Positions 33,752 to 42,280 are shown, numbered from the stretch's first letter. The stretch is DNA of 64,000 bases from Pedobacter africanus (GCF_900176535.1 NZ_FWXT01000004.1:372001-436000), one strand, 5' to 3'. A program made the numbers and translations. The notes: generated by a model from the sequence alone, not told the origin.

Positions 33752-36175
33752 ATGATGCCAAATGTTAAACTCACTACCAACCCTATTGATGCCGCTGAGT
33801 TAAGTTTTGACGATTTCAAAACCATTGTTATAAATGATTATAAAATAGCTTATGAAAGCAGACAGGCGAGTTTACTTGGGCGAAAGGAAGTTTTAACAGG
33901 AAAAGCAAAGTTCGGTATTTTTGGAGATGGTAAAGAGTTGCCGCAGATTGCCATGGCCAAGGCTTTTAAAAATGGCGACTGGCGCTCGGGTTATTACCGT
34001 GACCAGACCTTTGCCTTTGCTGCAGGGATTTGTACCATTAAAGAATTCTTTGCCCAGCTGTATGCAAATCCAAGTGTGGAGGCTGATCCGGCATCGGCAG
34101 GCAGGCAAATGAACTGTCACTTCGCTACACGCTCCATCAACGAAGACGGTAGCTGGAAAAACCTGACAGAAATTAAAAACAGTTCTTCAGACATTGCGCC
34201 GACAGGTGGTCAGATGGCCAGACTGGTGGGCCTGGCATACGCTTCAAAGCTATACAGGCAAAACCCTGAACTGGAATACCTGAAGAATTTCTCTGTAAAT
34301 GGAAATGAGGTCGCTTTTGGTACCATTGGTAATGCCTCCACCTCAGAAGGTGTGTTTTTTGAAGCGATGAATGCTGCGGGTGTTTTACAGATTCCTATGG
34401 CGATGTCTGTCTGGGACGATGCTTACGGCATTTCTGTTCCTGCAAAATACCAGACTACCAAAGAAGATATTTCTGAAATACTAAAAGGCTTTCAGCGCGA
34501 TGAAAAAGGCGAGGGCTACGAAATTTATAAAGTAAGAGGCTGGGATTACCCGGCGCTTTGCGAAACTTACCAGCGTGCAATTGATGTTTGCCGTACTGAG
34601 CATATCCCTGTCCTGATCCATGTAACGGAGGTTACACAGCCGCAAGGCCATTCTACTTCTGGTTCGCACGAACGTTACAAGGATAAAGCCAGGCTGGAAT
34701 GGGAAAAAGAGTACGACTGTATCCTTCAGATGCGTAAATGGATGCTCGAATCGGCTATCATTACCGACGAAGAACTGACCGAGCTGGAAGTTACAGCCAA
34801 GAATTTTGTGCGTGAAACCCAGAAAGAAGCCTGGAACGAATTCCTGGGATCGATTAAAACCGAAAAAGATCAGGTGATTGCAATGATCAATGACCTGGCA
34901 GCAGGTGATCCTACATTAATAAAAATTGCAGCTCAACTGGCCAATACACCAGATGCACAAAGAAGGGAAGTGATCTCTTCAGCAAGAAAAGCTTTACGCT
35001 TATCTGTTAACCAGTCTTCAGCAGACCGGAGCGCGCTTTTATCCTGGTATAATGCACAGGAAGCACTCAATACAGACCGATACAATTCAAAGTTATTTAC
35101 AGAGGGCAATGAAAGTCCATCGCTGGTCAGTGAACTGAAACCGGTTTATACGGAGCAGAGTAAAATGGTTGACGGCCGGGAATTGCTGAATGCCTGCTTT
35201 GACTCGAACTTTGCCCGCGACCAGCGTTTGGTAGCTTTTGGAGAAGATTTGGGTGCAATAGGTGATGTAAATCAGGGTTTTGCCGGTTTACAGGCCAAGT
35301 ATGGCGATCTGAGGATTACAGATACTGGTATCCGGGAAATGACCATAGTAGGGCAGGGAATTGGTTTGGCTTTACGTGGTTTGCGTCCTATTGCCGAAAT
35401 CCAGTACCTGGATTATCTGGTTTTCGCGCTGAATGTACTGAGCGATGATCTGGCTAGCTTGTCTTACCGCACCAAAGCCGGGCAAAAGGCACCAGTGATC
35501 ATCAGGACACGCGGGCACAGACTGGAGGGGGTATGGCATTCCGGATCACCTATAGGAATGATCCTGGGTTCGCTAAGGGGCCTGCACATTCTTGTGCCAA
35601 GAAACATGACACAGGCTGCAGGGATGTACAATACCTTGTTCAGGTCTGATGAACCTGCGCTGATCATAGAATGCCTGAATGGCTACCGTTTGAAAGAAAA
35701 GCTACCTGAAAACATTGGTGAATATACCGTTCCTTTTGGCAAGGCCGAAATCGTTCGGGAGGGTGCTGATATTACCGTGGTTTCCTATGGTTCTACCATA
35801 AGGATTGTAGAAGAGGCAGCTGAGGAATTGGCCCAGATGGGGATCTCGGTCGAAATTGTAGATCCGCAGACTTTACTGCCTTTTGATACCGAGCAGATCT
35901 GTGCCGGATCATTGGCTAAAACCAATAAATTGCTCGTGGTAGATGAGGATGTGCCGGGAGGTGGAACCGCGTTTTTACTCCAGCAGATACTGGAAGAGCA
36001 AAAGGGTTATTACCATTTGGATGGACAGCCTAAAACACTGAGTGCCAAAGCACACAGGCCTCCTTATGGTTCTGATGGGGATTATTTCAGTAAGCCTTCT
36101 GTAGATGATGTAATTGAAGCCGTATATAGCATGATGCATGAAAGCAATCCAAGTAAATATCCGGCGATATTCTAA
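33752..36175 (+). CDS. Fused alpha/beta 2-oxoacid dehydrogenase E1 component
   Basis: About 807 residues from the ATG at 33752. The N-terminal half (to about residue 390) is the E1 alpha, thiamine-diphosphate-binding domain; the C-terminal half (from about VDGRELLNACFDSNFARDQRL) is the E1 beta transketolase-like domain with its C-terminal domain. Such fusions decarboxylate branched-chain 2-oxoacids and related substrates and pass acyl groups to lipoyl E2, which is not encoded here. The usual GDG...NN cofactor motif is altered to GNAST...WDD (IGNASTSEGVFFEAM and SVWDDAYGIS). I believe this variant recurs in Bacteroidota, but cofactor binding should be checked. Confidence 0.88.
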   Translation: MMPNVKLTTNPIDAAELSFDDFKTIVINDYKIAYESRQASLLGRKEVLTGKAKFGIFGDGKELPQIAMAKAFKNGDWRSGYYRDQTFAFAAGICTIKEFFAQLYANPSVEADPASAGRQMNCHFATRSINEDGSWKNLTEIKNSSSDIAPTGGQMARLVGLAYASKLYRQNPELEYLKNFSVNGNEVAFGTIGNASTSEGVFFEAMNAAGVLQIPMAMSVWDDAYGISVPAKYQTTKEDISEILKGFQRDEKGEGYEIYKVRGWDYPALCETYQRAIDVCRTEHIPVLIHVTEVTQPQGHSTSGSHERYKDKARLEWEKEYDCILQMRKWMLESAIITDEELTELEVTAKNFVRETQKEAWNEFLGSIKTEKDQVIAMINDLAAGDPTLIKIAAQLANTPDAQRREVISSARKALRLSVNQSSADRSALLSWYNAQEALNTDRYNSKLFTEGNESPSLVSELKPVYTEQSKMVDGRELLNACFDSNFARDQRLVAFGEDLGAIGDVNQGFAGLQAKYGDLRITDTGIREMTIVGQGIGLALRGLRPIAEIQYLDYLVFALNVLSDDLASLSYRTKAGQKAPVIIRTRGHRLEGVWHSGSPIGMILGSLRGLHILVPRNMTQAAGMYNTLFRSDEPALIIECLNGYRLKEKLPENIGEYTVPFGKAEIVREGADITVVSYGSTIRIVEEAAEELAQMGISVEIVDPQTLLPFDTEQICAGSLAKTNKLLVVDEDVPGGGTAFLLQQILEEQKGYYHLDGQPKTLSAKAHRPPYGSDGDYFSKPSVDDVIEAVYSMMHESNPSKYPAIF

Positions 36176-36195
36176 GTCATCACCCAGACATGATT

Positions 36196-36233
36196 AAACA
36201 AAACGAGCAGGTTATAACCTGCTCGTTTTGTTT
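36196..36233. terminator. Bidirectional terminator overlapping the aroC 3' end
   Basis: A perfect 38-base palindrome (19-bp arms AAACAAAACGAGCAGGTTA and its complement) between the convergent E1 and aroC genes, with T runs on both strands. Bases 36212-36233 are also the last codons and stop of aroC. Confidence 0.85.
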
Positions 36234-37300
36234 CTGAGCAAATGATCTGCAAGTACCAGCGCAGCCATTGCTTCTACAATAACTACTGCTCTTGGTACTA
36301 CACAAGGATCGTGTCTGCCTTTTCCTTTGATTTCTGCAGCCTCGCCTGCTGCATTGATGGTTTGCTGGTTGTGCATAATGGTAGCTACAGGCTTGAAAGC
36401 AACGGTGAAATTGATTTCCATACCATTAGAGATGCCACCCTGAATACCACCAGAGAAATTGGTCAGTGTTTTAGGAGCGTCCCCTGTAGCCAGGAAAATA
36501 TCGTTGTGTTCGGAGCCTCTCATATCACTTCCTGCAAAACCAGAACCATATTCAAAACCATGTACGGCATTAATGCTAAGCATGGCCTTACCCAGATCGG
36601 CATGAAGCTTATCAAACACTGGTTCGCCCAAACCAACCGGGCAATTTTTGATGATGCAGTTGATCTTTCCGCCAACAGTATCCCCGTCTTTCCTTACGCT
36701 GTCAATGAATTCTATCATCTGGTTTGCAGTTGCCGGGTCTGCACAGCGAACGATATTGGCTTCCCTACTTGCCAGCAACTCAGCGATATTATCGCCATCC
36801 AGATTAGGGGCTGTGATTTTTCCCACTGCTGCAACATGGGCAAAAATTTCAATGCCATAATGTTTGAGCAGCAACTTGGCAATGGCACCGGCTGCTACTC
36901 TTGCCGCGGTTTCCCTTGCCGAAGAACGTCCGCCGCCCCGATGGTCGCGGATGCCATATTTGGCATCGTAAGTATAATCTGCATGCGAGGGGCGGTAAAC
37001 ATCAGTATTGTGGCTGTAATCCTTGCTCCGCTGATCTTCGTTAGGAATGAGCATGGCGATAGGGGTTCCTGTACTTTTTCCTTCAAATGTTCCGGATAAA
37101 ACCTGGACCGTATCGCTTTCTTTGCGCTGTGTGGTGATTTTTGATTGTCCCGGCCGGCGTTTGTCCAACTCTGACTGGATAAATTCCAGGTCGATAGGCA
37201 GCTGTGCCGGGCAACCATCTAAAATAACGCCTATGGCTGTTCCATGTGACTCGCCAAAGGTGCTGATGCGAAATAACTGACCAAATGTATTGCCTGCCAT
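36212..37300 (-). CDS. aroC: Chorismate synthase
   Basis: AroC converts 5-enolpyruvylshikimate-3-phosphate to chorismate using reduced FMN, the last shikimate step. The protein has 362 residues. It has the N-terminal GESHGTAIGVILDGCPAQLP signature, the central RPSHADYTYDAKYGIRDHRGGGRSSARETAARVA signature and the C-terminal GRHDPCVVPRAVVIVEAMAALVLADHLL. It is the last gene of the aromatic operon, two bases after aroA. Its final codons lie in the bidirectional terminator. Confidence 0.97.
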   Translation of the reverse strand: MAGNTFGQLFRISTFGESHGTAIGVILDGCPAQLPIDLEFIQSELDKRRPGQSKITTQRKESDTVQVLSGTFEGKSTGTPIAMLIPNEDQRSKDYSHNTDVYRPSHADYTYDAKYGIRDHRGGGRSSARETAARVAAGAIAKLLLKHYGIEIFAHVAAVGKITAPNLDGDNIAELLASREANIVRCADPATANQMIEFIDSVRKDGDTVGGKINCIIKNCPVGLGEPVFDKLHADLGKAMLSINAVHGFEYGSGFAGSDMRGSEHNDIFLATGDAPKTLTNFSGGIQGGISNGMEINFTVAFKPVATIMHNQQTINAAGEAAEIKGKGRHDPCVVPRAVVIVEAMAALVLADHLLRNKTSRL

Positions 37301-37302
37301 AT

Positions 37303-38562
37303 TTAAATTTCTTTTACTGTAAAACCTGCTTTCTCCAAATCTTTCCAGAAGTCGGGATAAGATTTCTCTACCACCTGGTAGTCTTCCATTTCCACTTCTT
37401 TAATAAACAGACTTAAAGGGGCAAATGCCATTGCCATCCTATGGTCATCGTAGGTGGCAAAAATCACTTTTTCCGGAAAACTCAACTGACTGCAATTTAA
37501 GGTATATACTTCATTGTTTTCCGCTAATGTTACACCAATTTTGGCCAGCTCCTGCTGCAGGGCCAACACCCTGTTCGTCTCTTTTATTTTCAGCGTCTCT
37601 AATCCGGTGAACGAAAGGTTTAAGCCTTTAGCGGCAGCACAAACGATAATGGTTTGCGCCAGATCGGGGCAGTCCTTTAAGTTCAGCACTTCATTAATGG
37701 CTATTGAGGTGCCAGACTTTAAGGCAATTCCGTTGGCAGTTTGTGATGTTCGTACGCCAAAAGGTACCATAATTTCCCTGATCCTGCTGTCGCCCTGTAA
37801 GCTTTTTTCTTTTAAATGTGGCAGGCTGATGTTTCCATGGTCAGCCAGGGCAACAATGCTGTACCAATAAGAGGCTGCGCTCCAGTCGGGTTCCACAATT
37901 AAATTACAGGTCTTAAAAGGTTGATGGTCGATATGGATCGTCTGTTCTTCCCATTTGTAGCCGATTCCTGCTTCTTCGAGCATGCTCAAAGTCATTTCCA
38001 GGTATGGGCGCGAAGTCAGTTCACCTTCAATTTCCAGCGACAAGCCCAAAGGTAGGGAAGGGGCGATCATTAATAGCGCAGATAGGTATTGACTGCTAAT
38101 GTTCCCGGCGATTTTAACCTTGCGGCTGCTTTGTGCAAAGTGCTTGCTGATGTCGAGTGGAGGGAAACCTTCCTGACCGGCATACCTGATCTCAGCACCA
38201 AGTTCACGTAAGGCCTCTACCAGTAATTTTATAGGGCGTTCTTTCATCCTGCCAGAGCCGGTAAGGTGAAACATACCTCTGGTAATGGTTAGATAGGCCG
38301 TAAGAAAACGCATGGCCGTACCAGCGTGTCCTACATCAACAGAGAAAAAGGTGTCCGGGTCATTTTCTTCCCGGATTGCTTTGAGAATGTTGTTCAGCGT
38401 AACGGTGTCTACAGCATCAGAAAGGTTGTCGACACTTACCAGGCCGCCAGACAGGGCACTGATGATCAGCGCCCTGTTGCTTTCGCTTTTTGAACCGGTT
38501 AAGGCTATTTCAGCATTTATATCTTTATTCCCTTTAAAAGAAACAATTGCGTTCTTACTCAT
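37303..38562 (-). CDS. aroA: 3-phosphoshikimate 1-carboxyvinyltransferase (EPSP synthase)
   Basis: AroA joins phosphoenolpyruvate to shikimate-3-phosphate. The 419-residue protein has the substrate-binding KSESNRALIISAL near the N terminus, the DAGTAMRFLTA-like motif (GHAGTAMRFLTAYLTITRG), IKETNRVLALQQELAKIG and DDHRMAMAFAPLSLF near the C terminus. The TAMR motif in place of TTMR and overall divergence suggest a class II-type or Bacteroidota variant, but I cannot settle inhibitor sensitivity from this. It lies two bases after the DAHP synthase/chorismate mutase gene. Confidence 0.94.
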   Translation of the reverse strand: MSKNAIVSFKGNKDINAEIALTGSKSESNRALIISALSGGLVSVDNLSDAVDTVTLNNILKAIREENDPDTFFSVDVGHAGTAMRFLTAYLTITRGMFHLTGSGRMKERPIKLLVEALRELGAEIRYAGQEGFPPLDISKHFAQSSRKVKIAGNISSQYLSALLMIAPSLPLGLSLEIEGELTSRPYLEMTLSMLEEAGIGYKWEEQTIHIDHQPFKTCNLIVEPDWSAASYWYSIVALADHGNISLPHLKEKSLQGDSRIREIMVPFGVRTSQTANGIALKSGTSIAINEVLNLKDCPDLAQTIIVCAAAKGLNLSFTGLETLKIKETNRVLALQQELAKIGVTLAENNEVYTLNCSQLSFPEKVIFATYDDHRMAMAFAPLSLFIKEVEMEDYQVVEKSYPDFWKDLEKAGFTVKEI

Positions 38563-38564
38563 TG

Positions 38565-39704
38565 TTAAGATTTAACTTCTGTATGTGCTTCGGCGGCAAT
38601 ACCTTTTTCTGCTTTGCCTGCATTCATAATTTCTGTTTGTTTACGGATGGATTCTCCGTGTACCAATTCCAGGAATTTTTCAGTAAAGTTTAAATCTAAT
38701 TTCAATGCTTTTGCAAATGAGGCACCTTTTTTAACGATGGCTTCCCAACGGTTTACCTGTAAAATGGTTACCTGGTTGTCGCGTTTAAATTCGCCTATTT
38801 TAGCTACGATCGCCATACGCTCGCCCAATTTTTGTAACAGCAGGTCATCTATTTTATCAATTTGTTTACGCAGTTCTGCCAGCTGATCTGTAAAGGCTTC
38901 GTTTTTAGACTCAGGCTCACGTACAGTCAGGCGGTCAACCAATTCACTCAGTGCTGCCGGAGTAACCTGCTGCTTGGCATCCGTCCAGGCCACAGAAGGG
39001 TCTAAGTGCGATTCTATCATTAAGCCCTGCATGTCAAGGTCCAGCGCTTTCTGAGAGATGTAAGGGATCAGTTCACGGTTACCGCAGATATGGCTCGGGT
39101 CGTTAATGATCGGCAATTCAGGGCATAATGTTTTCAGTTGAATGGCAAGCTCCCACATTGGTTCGTTACGGAATGAACTTTTTTCGAATGAAGAGAAACC
39201 GCGGTGAATGGCACCCAGTTTGGTAATACCAGCTCCGTTGATGCGTTCTAAAGCACCTATCCACAATTGAAGGTCAGGGTTTACCGGGTTTTTTACCAAT
39301 ACAGGGATGTCGACACCCTTCAAGGCATCCGCAATTTCCTGAACAGTGAAAGGGTTAACGGTTGAACGTGCACCGATCCATAAAATATCTACTCCTGCAG
39401 CTAAAGCCTCTTCAACGTGTTTAGCGTTGGCAACCTCTACAGCAGTTGGTAATCCGGTTTCAGCTTTTGCTCTTTTCAGCCATTCCAGTCCTATACTGCC
39501 GATGCCTTCAAATTCTCCCGGACGGGTGCGTGGTTTCCATATACCGGCCCTCAGTACTGATACTTTTCCGGTTTCGGCAAGTAAATGTGCGGTAGTCAAC
39601 AATTGTTCTTCGGTTTCTGCACTGCAGGGACCAGAAATAATCAGGGGCTCGTTGTTGGTGTTAAGCCAGGTGTTTAATGGCTGAATGTTCAATTTTAGTT
39701 TCAT
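38565..39704 (-). CDS. Bifunctional DAHP synthase (type I beta) / chorismate mutase
   Basis: A 379-residue fusion. Residues about 15-260 are a type I-beta DAHP synthase, which condenses phosphoenolpyruvate and erythrose-4-phosphate: LIISGPCSAETEEQL, VLRAGIWKPRTRPGEFEG and NDPSHICGNRELIP are its motifs. Residues about 275-360 are an AroQ-type chorismate mutase (LAELRKQIDKIDDLLLQKLGERMAIVAKIGEFK). This order (DAHP synthase first, mutase last) is the usual Bacteroidota form. The mutase part is thought to mediate feedback by chorismate or prephenate. Located 47 bases after pheA in the attenuated operon. Confidence 0.93.
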   Translation of the reverse strand: MKLKLNIQPLNTWLNTNNEPLIISGPCSAETEEQLLTTAHLLAETGKVSVLRAGIWKPRTRPGEFEGIGSIGLEWLKRAKAETGLPTAVEVANAKHVEEALAAGVDILWIGARSTVNPFTVQEIADALKGVDIPVLVKNPVNPDLQLWIGALERINGAGITKLGAIHRGFSSFEKSSFRNEPMWELAIQLKTLCPELPIINDPSHICGNRELIPYISQKALDLDMQGLMIESHLDPSVAWTDAKQQVTPAALSELVDRLTVREPESKNEAFTDQLAELRKQIDKIDDLLLQKLGERMAIVAKIGEFKRDNQVTILQVNRWEAIVKKGASFAKALKLDLNFTEKFLELVHGESIRKQTEIMNAGKAEKGIAAEAHTEVKS

Positions 39705-39751
39705 TTTGTTGGGGTTTAAATTTTTATTTTACGAAGACTATTTTTCGGACT

Positions 39752-40585
39752 TTATACTTTATCGTTCTTTTGGTACTCGCCCATAATGTTGAAGTTTGCT
39801 GTGTATTTCAAAGCCTGGCGAATGGCTTTATCGTAGTTTTCCATATTGCTCCATTCCATATCCACATAGAAGTAATATTCGTTGCGTTTACCTAAAACAG
39901 GCATGCTCTGGATTTTGGTAAGGTTACATTGCTGCTCGGCAAAAATGTTCAGGATTTTGGATAGGGCACCTACATGATTTCCTGTCTGGAAACAAATGGA
40001 AGCTTTGTTGATGTCTTTCAATTCCTCAGTTTTATCAAGTTTAAGGATCAGGAACCTGGTAAAATTCTTTTTGTTTGATTCAATTCTTCTTTCGATGATG
40101 TTGAGACCGTACATCTCGGCAGCAAGGGTATTTGCAATAGCAACAGTATCAGTTAGCTGCTCTTCTTTGATGCGTTTGGCGCAGGCCGCAGTATCACTAC
40201 CTTCGATTACCTGTATCTGTGGATAATCGTAGAAAAAATCGACACACTGGCGCAGGGCAATAGGATGGGAGGTAGCGTATTTTACGTCTTCAAATTTAAC
40301 ACCAGGCAAGGCCATCAGGTGCAATTGAATGGGCAGGTATACTTCACCTACCACTGCAAAATTATATTCACGGATCAGCGTGTAATTGGGTAAAAGGCTT
40401 CCGGCAATAGAATTTTCGATGGCCATGACAACGAAATCCGCTTCTTTTTTTTCTAAACTCTCACAGGTTTGTTTAAAAGAATTGCATTCGATGGTCTGAA
40501 TGTCCTTTCCGAAAAATTTGAAGGCTGCTTCTTCGTGGAAAGAGGCTTTAATGCCTTGTATTGCTACTCTTGGTCCTTTTTTCAT
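39752..40585 (-). CDS. pheA: Prephenate dehydratase with ACT domain
   Basis: About 277 residues from the ATG at 40585; an in-frame ATG-less extension upstream would run through the attenuator. The dehydratase domain converts prephenate to phenylpyruvate. It has VAIQGIKASFHEEAAFKFFG, VVMAIENSIAGSL and the conserved TRF motif in NFTRFLIL. A C-terminal ACT domain (TGNHVGALSKILNIFAEQQCNLTKIQSMP) binds Phe for feedback, with KIQSMP in place of the common KIESRP. It lacks the N-terminal mutase of E. coli PheA, since the mutase is fused to DAHP synthase. First structural gene after the attenuator. Confidence 0.94.
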   Translation of the reverse strand: MKKGPRVAIQGIKASFHEEAAFKFFGKDIQTIECNSFKQTCESLEKKEADFVVMAIENSIAGSLLPNYTLIREYNFAVVGEVYLPIQLHLMALPGVKFEDVKYATSHPIALRQCVDFFYDYPQIQVIEGSDTAACAKRIKEEQLTDTVAIANTLAAEMYGLNIIERRIESNKKNFTRFLILKLDKTEELKDINKASICFQTGNHVGALSKILNIFAEQQCNLTKIQSMPVLGKRNEYYFYVDMEWSNMENYDKAIRQALKYTANFNIMGEYQKNDKV

Positions 40586-40630
40586 TGGTTTAATTTTATC
40601 CTTTTTTTTAATTCTGGCTATGTTTAAACA

Positions 40631-40660
40631 AAAAAAGTCCCGGCGTTGGGCCGGGACTTT
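40631..40660 (-). terminator. Attenuator terminator upstream of pheA
   Basis: On the minus strand an 11-bp perfect stem (AAAGTCCCGGC / GCCGGGACTTT), a five-base loop and a run of seven Ts. It lies 46 bases upstream of the pheA start and 34 bases downstream of the leader peptide stop. Its 5' arm can pair instead with the segment at 40696-40704. Confidence 0.9.
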
Positions 40661-40693
40661 CGTATACAATTATCGTGTTGATATCAGTGCATA

Positions 40694-40756
40694 TTAGTCC
40701 CGGCTCTTACTAAAGTAGTAAAAGTAACCAAACCAATATGTAGTGATGTTTCTCAT
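40694..40756 (-). CDS. Aromatic leader peptide of the pheA operon
   Basis: A 20-residue reading frame, ATG at 40756 to TAA at 40694. The product MRNITTYWFGYFYYFSKSRD has eight aromatic residues in positions 7-15 (three Phe, four Tyr, one Trp). Such a run has no structural reason other than to sense charged aromatic tRNAs. The last codons (Ser-Arg-Asp-stop) overlap segment 1 of the attenuator (40696-40704). Stalling on the aromatic codons would leave segment 1 free to pair with segment 2 and block the terminator; reading to the stop would cover segment 1 and allow termination. Confidence 0.88.
   Translation of the reverse strand: MRNITTYWFGYFYYFSKSRD
40696..40704 (-). promoter_or_regulatory. 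Antiterminator segment of the pheA attenuator
   Basis: Minus-strand GCCGGGACT is identical to the 3' arm of the terminator and fully complementary to its 5' arm (minus-strand AGTCCCGGC, at 40650-40658), so the two folds exclude each other. It sits at the end of the leader peptide frame. Confidence 0.8.
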
Positions 40757-40811
40757 TTTTTCTCTGTTATAATGAATACTGTTTCCAGAACCCATCTCTA
40801 TTTCATTTCGC

Positions 40812-40841
40812 CAAATGTACTAACAAAATTTTATTTGTCAA
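40812..40841 (-). promoter_or_regulatory. Promoter of the aromatic operon (TTG-N19-TACATTTG)
   Basis: On the minus strand TTG at 40839-40841, exactly 19 bases, then TACATTTG at 40812-40819: both elements and the spacing fit the Bacteroidota sigma-ABfr promoter. Transcription would start near 40806, about 50 bases before the leader peptide ATG. Confidence 0.75.
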
Positions 40842-40907
40842 TACTTAAATAAAAAAAATATTTTTTTGTTGCTCCCGGTTTATAAATTGAGGCTTAAAAC
40901 TTTAAGC

Positions 40908-41978
40908 TTATGGGTTAAAGCCAATATGGTTAAAGTAAGCAAAACTTTCTAGAATGTCTTTTTCCGATACCCTGCAGTTGTAGTCGCATTTACCGATGCC
41001 GCTCAGTAAGGAGAACATGATCTGTCCGTTTTCATTCTTCTTATCGCTTTGCATAAATTCCATCAGCTGGGCAAAACTCTCTTCCTTAATCGCATAAGCA
41101 GGATACAATTTGCTGATATAAGCAGTGACATCTTCCAGTTCCTCAGCCTTAAAAGTGTTGTTTGTTGAGGATAGAAAGGCCTCGCAAATCATCCCTATGG
41201 CAATGGCTTCGCCATGTGTAAGTGGCTGTGCATCGTTGATGAGCGAATAAGTCTCCACGGCATGGCCAATGGTATGCCCGAAGTTAAGGATCTTTCTCAG
41301 CCCTTTTTCATGTGGGTCTTCGGTGACCACATCATTCTTTATTTCAACCGAACGGTAGATGGCCGGGGCAGAAACCTGCAGATAGTCGCTGTTCTTTAAG
41401 TTTTGATAATATTCTTGGTCTGCAATTAAACCATGCTTGATCATTTCGGCAAAGCCTGAAAGCAACTCCCGTTGCGGCAATGTTTTTAAAAATGCCGTTT
41501 CAATGAAAACGCATTGCGGAAGGGTAAATGTACCCACCATATTTTTAACATTATCTACATCAATGCCGGTTTTGCCACCAACAGAGGCATCTACCTGCGA
41601 CAATAAAGTGGTTGGGATATTGATAAAATCGATCCCTCTTTTATAGGTGGAAGCCACAAATCCCCCCATGTCGGTAATTACACCGCCACCCAGGTTGATC
41701 ATTAAACATTTGCGGTCGGCACCAAAATCAAGCAAAGTTTTCCAGATGCCTATGCAAAAATCGATGTTCTTGTTTTCTTCTCCCGGATCGGTTTCTATCA
41801 GGTCAAAACCATGGAAGTCGTTCATCATTTCGCGGAAAAGCGGCAGACATAGTTCGGAAGTATTGCTGTCTGCAAAGACAAAGATCTTACTGTATCTGCC
41901 CGACTCAACAATGTTTGCTAAGGATTCGAGTCCGGTTTCAAAATAAATGCTGTGACCGGCACTGTCTAATTTGTTCAT
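40908..41978 (-). CDS. aroB: 3-dehydroquinate synthase
   Basis: AroB closes DAHP to 3-dehydroquinate using NAD and a divalent metal, the second shikimate step. The 356-residue protein carries the NAD-binding LGGGVITDMGGFVASTYKRGIDFINIPTTLLSQVDASVGGKTGI signature, the metal ligands E (FAEMIKHGL) and H (NFGHTIGHAVE, HGEAIAIGM). It is coupled to the upstream S4 gene by a TAATG overlap and ends about 70 bases before the aromatic operon promoter, so it is a separate transcription unit in the same direction. Confidence 0.96.
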   Translation of the reverse strand: MNKLDSAGHSIYFETGLESLANIVESGRYSKIFVFADSNTSELCLPLFREMMNDFHGFDLIETDPGEENKNIDFCIGIWKTLLDFGADRKCLMINLGGGVITDMGGFVASTYKRGIDFINIPTTLLSQVDASVGGKTGIDVDNVKNMVGTFTLPQCVFIETAFLKTLPQRELLSGFAEMIKHGLIADQEYYQNLKNSDYLQVSAPAIYRSVEIKNDVVTEDPHEKGLRKILNFGHTIGHAVETYSLINDAQPLTHGEAIAIGMICEAFLSSTNNTFKAEELEDVTAYISKLYPAYAIKEESFAQLMEFMQSDKKNENGQIMFSLLSGIGKCDYNCRVSEKDILESFAYFNHIGFNP

Positions 41979-42184
41979 TAAATTACTGTTATTTTTTGTC
42001 CCATAAAATCAATTACATCGCCAACACGGACTTTCAGCCTTTTACGGTAGTCTACTGTTCCGTTGTATTTGATCAGGCCGTCTTCAACCACAGTTTGTGC
42101 TTCTCCGCCGCTTTGTACCAGTCCGGTAGCTTTTAACAATTGAATAAGCGGGATAAACTCGCCTTCTAATTTAAATTTTATCAT
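41978..42184 (-). CDS. S4-domain RNA-binding protein (YbcJ-like)
   Basis: A 68-residue single S4 domain (EFIPLIQLLKATGLVQSGGEAQTVVEDGLIKYNGTVDYRKRLKVRVGDVIDFMGQKITV), the fold that binds RNA in ribosomal protein S4, pseudouridine synthases and ribosome rescue factors. It is the first gene of a two-gene unit with aroB and is probably translated from a leaderless mRNA. Confidence 0.88.
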   Translation of the reverse strand: MIKFKLEGEFIPLIQLLKATGLVQSGGEAQTVVEDGLIKYNGTVDYRKRLKVRVGDVIDFMGQKITVI

Positions 42185-42191
42185 CGCATGG

Positions 42192-42199
42192 CAAACTTA
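42192..42199 (-). promoter_or_regulatory. -7 element (TAAGTTTG) for the S4-aroB unit
   Basis: An exact TAnnTTTG match on the minus strand, seven bases before the ATG at 42184, which implies a leaderless or nearly leaderless mRNA. Confidence 0.5.
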
Positions 42200-42243
42200 C
42201 AATTAATTATAAAGTGTTTTACCACCAATAGCAAGGGAATTTA

Positions 42244-42251
42244 TACTTTTG
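42244..42251 (+). promoter_or_regulatory. -7 element (TACTTTTG) for the proline dehydrogenase gene
   Basis: An exact TAnnTTTG match 29 bases before the ATG at 42281, divergent from the S4-aroB promoter. Confidence 0.5.
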
Positions 42252-42280
42252 CATGCAAAATGACTAACTGACATTCGTAA

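Noticed and set aside
36242..37099. A 285-residue open frame on the plus strand opposite aroC
   Set aside because: It lies wholly antisense to a well-conserved chorismate synthase gene and has no recognisable domain; open antisense frames are common opposite such genes.
40586..40669. Longer pheA start upstream of the ATG at 40585
   Set aside because: The extension runs through the attenuator terminator and has no similarity to prephenate dehydratases.
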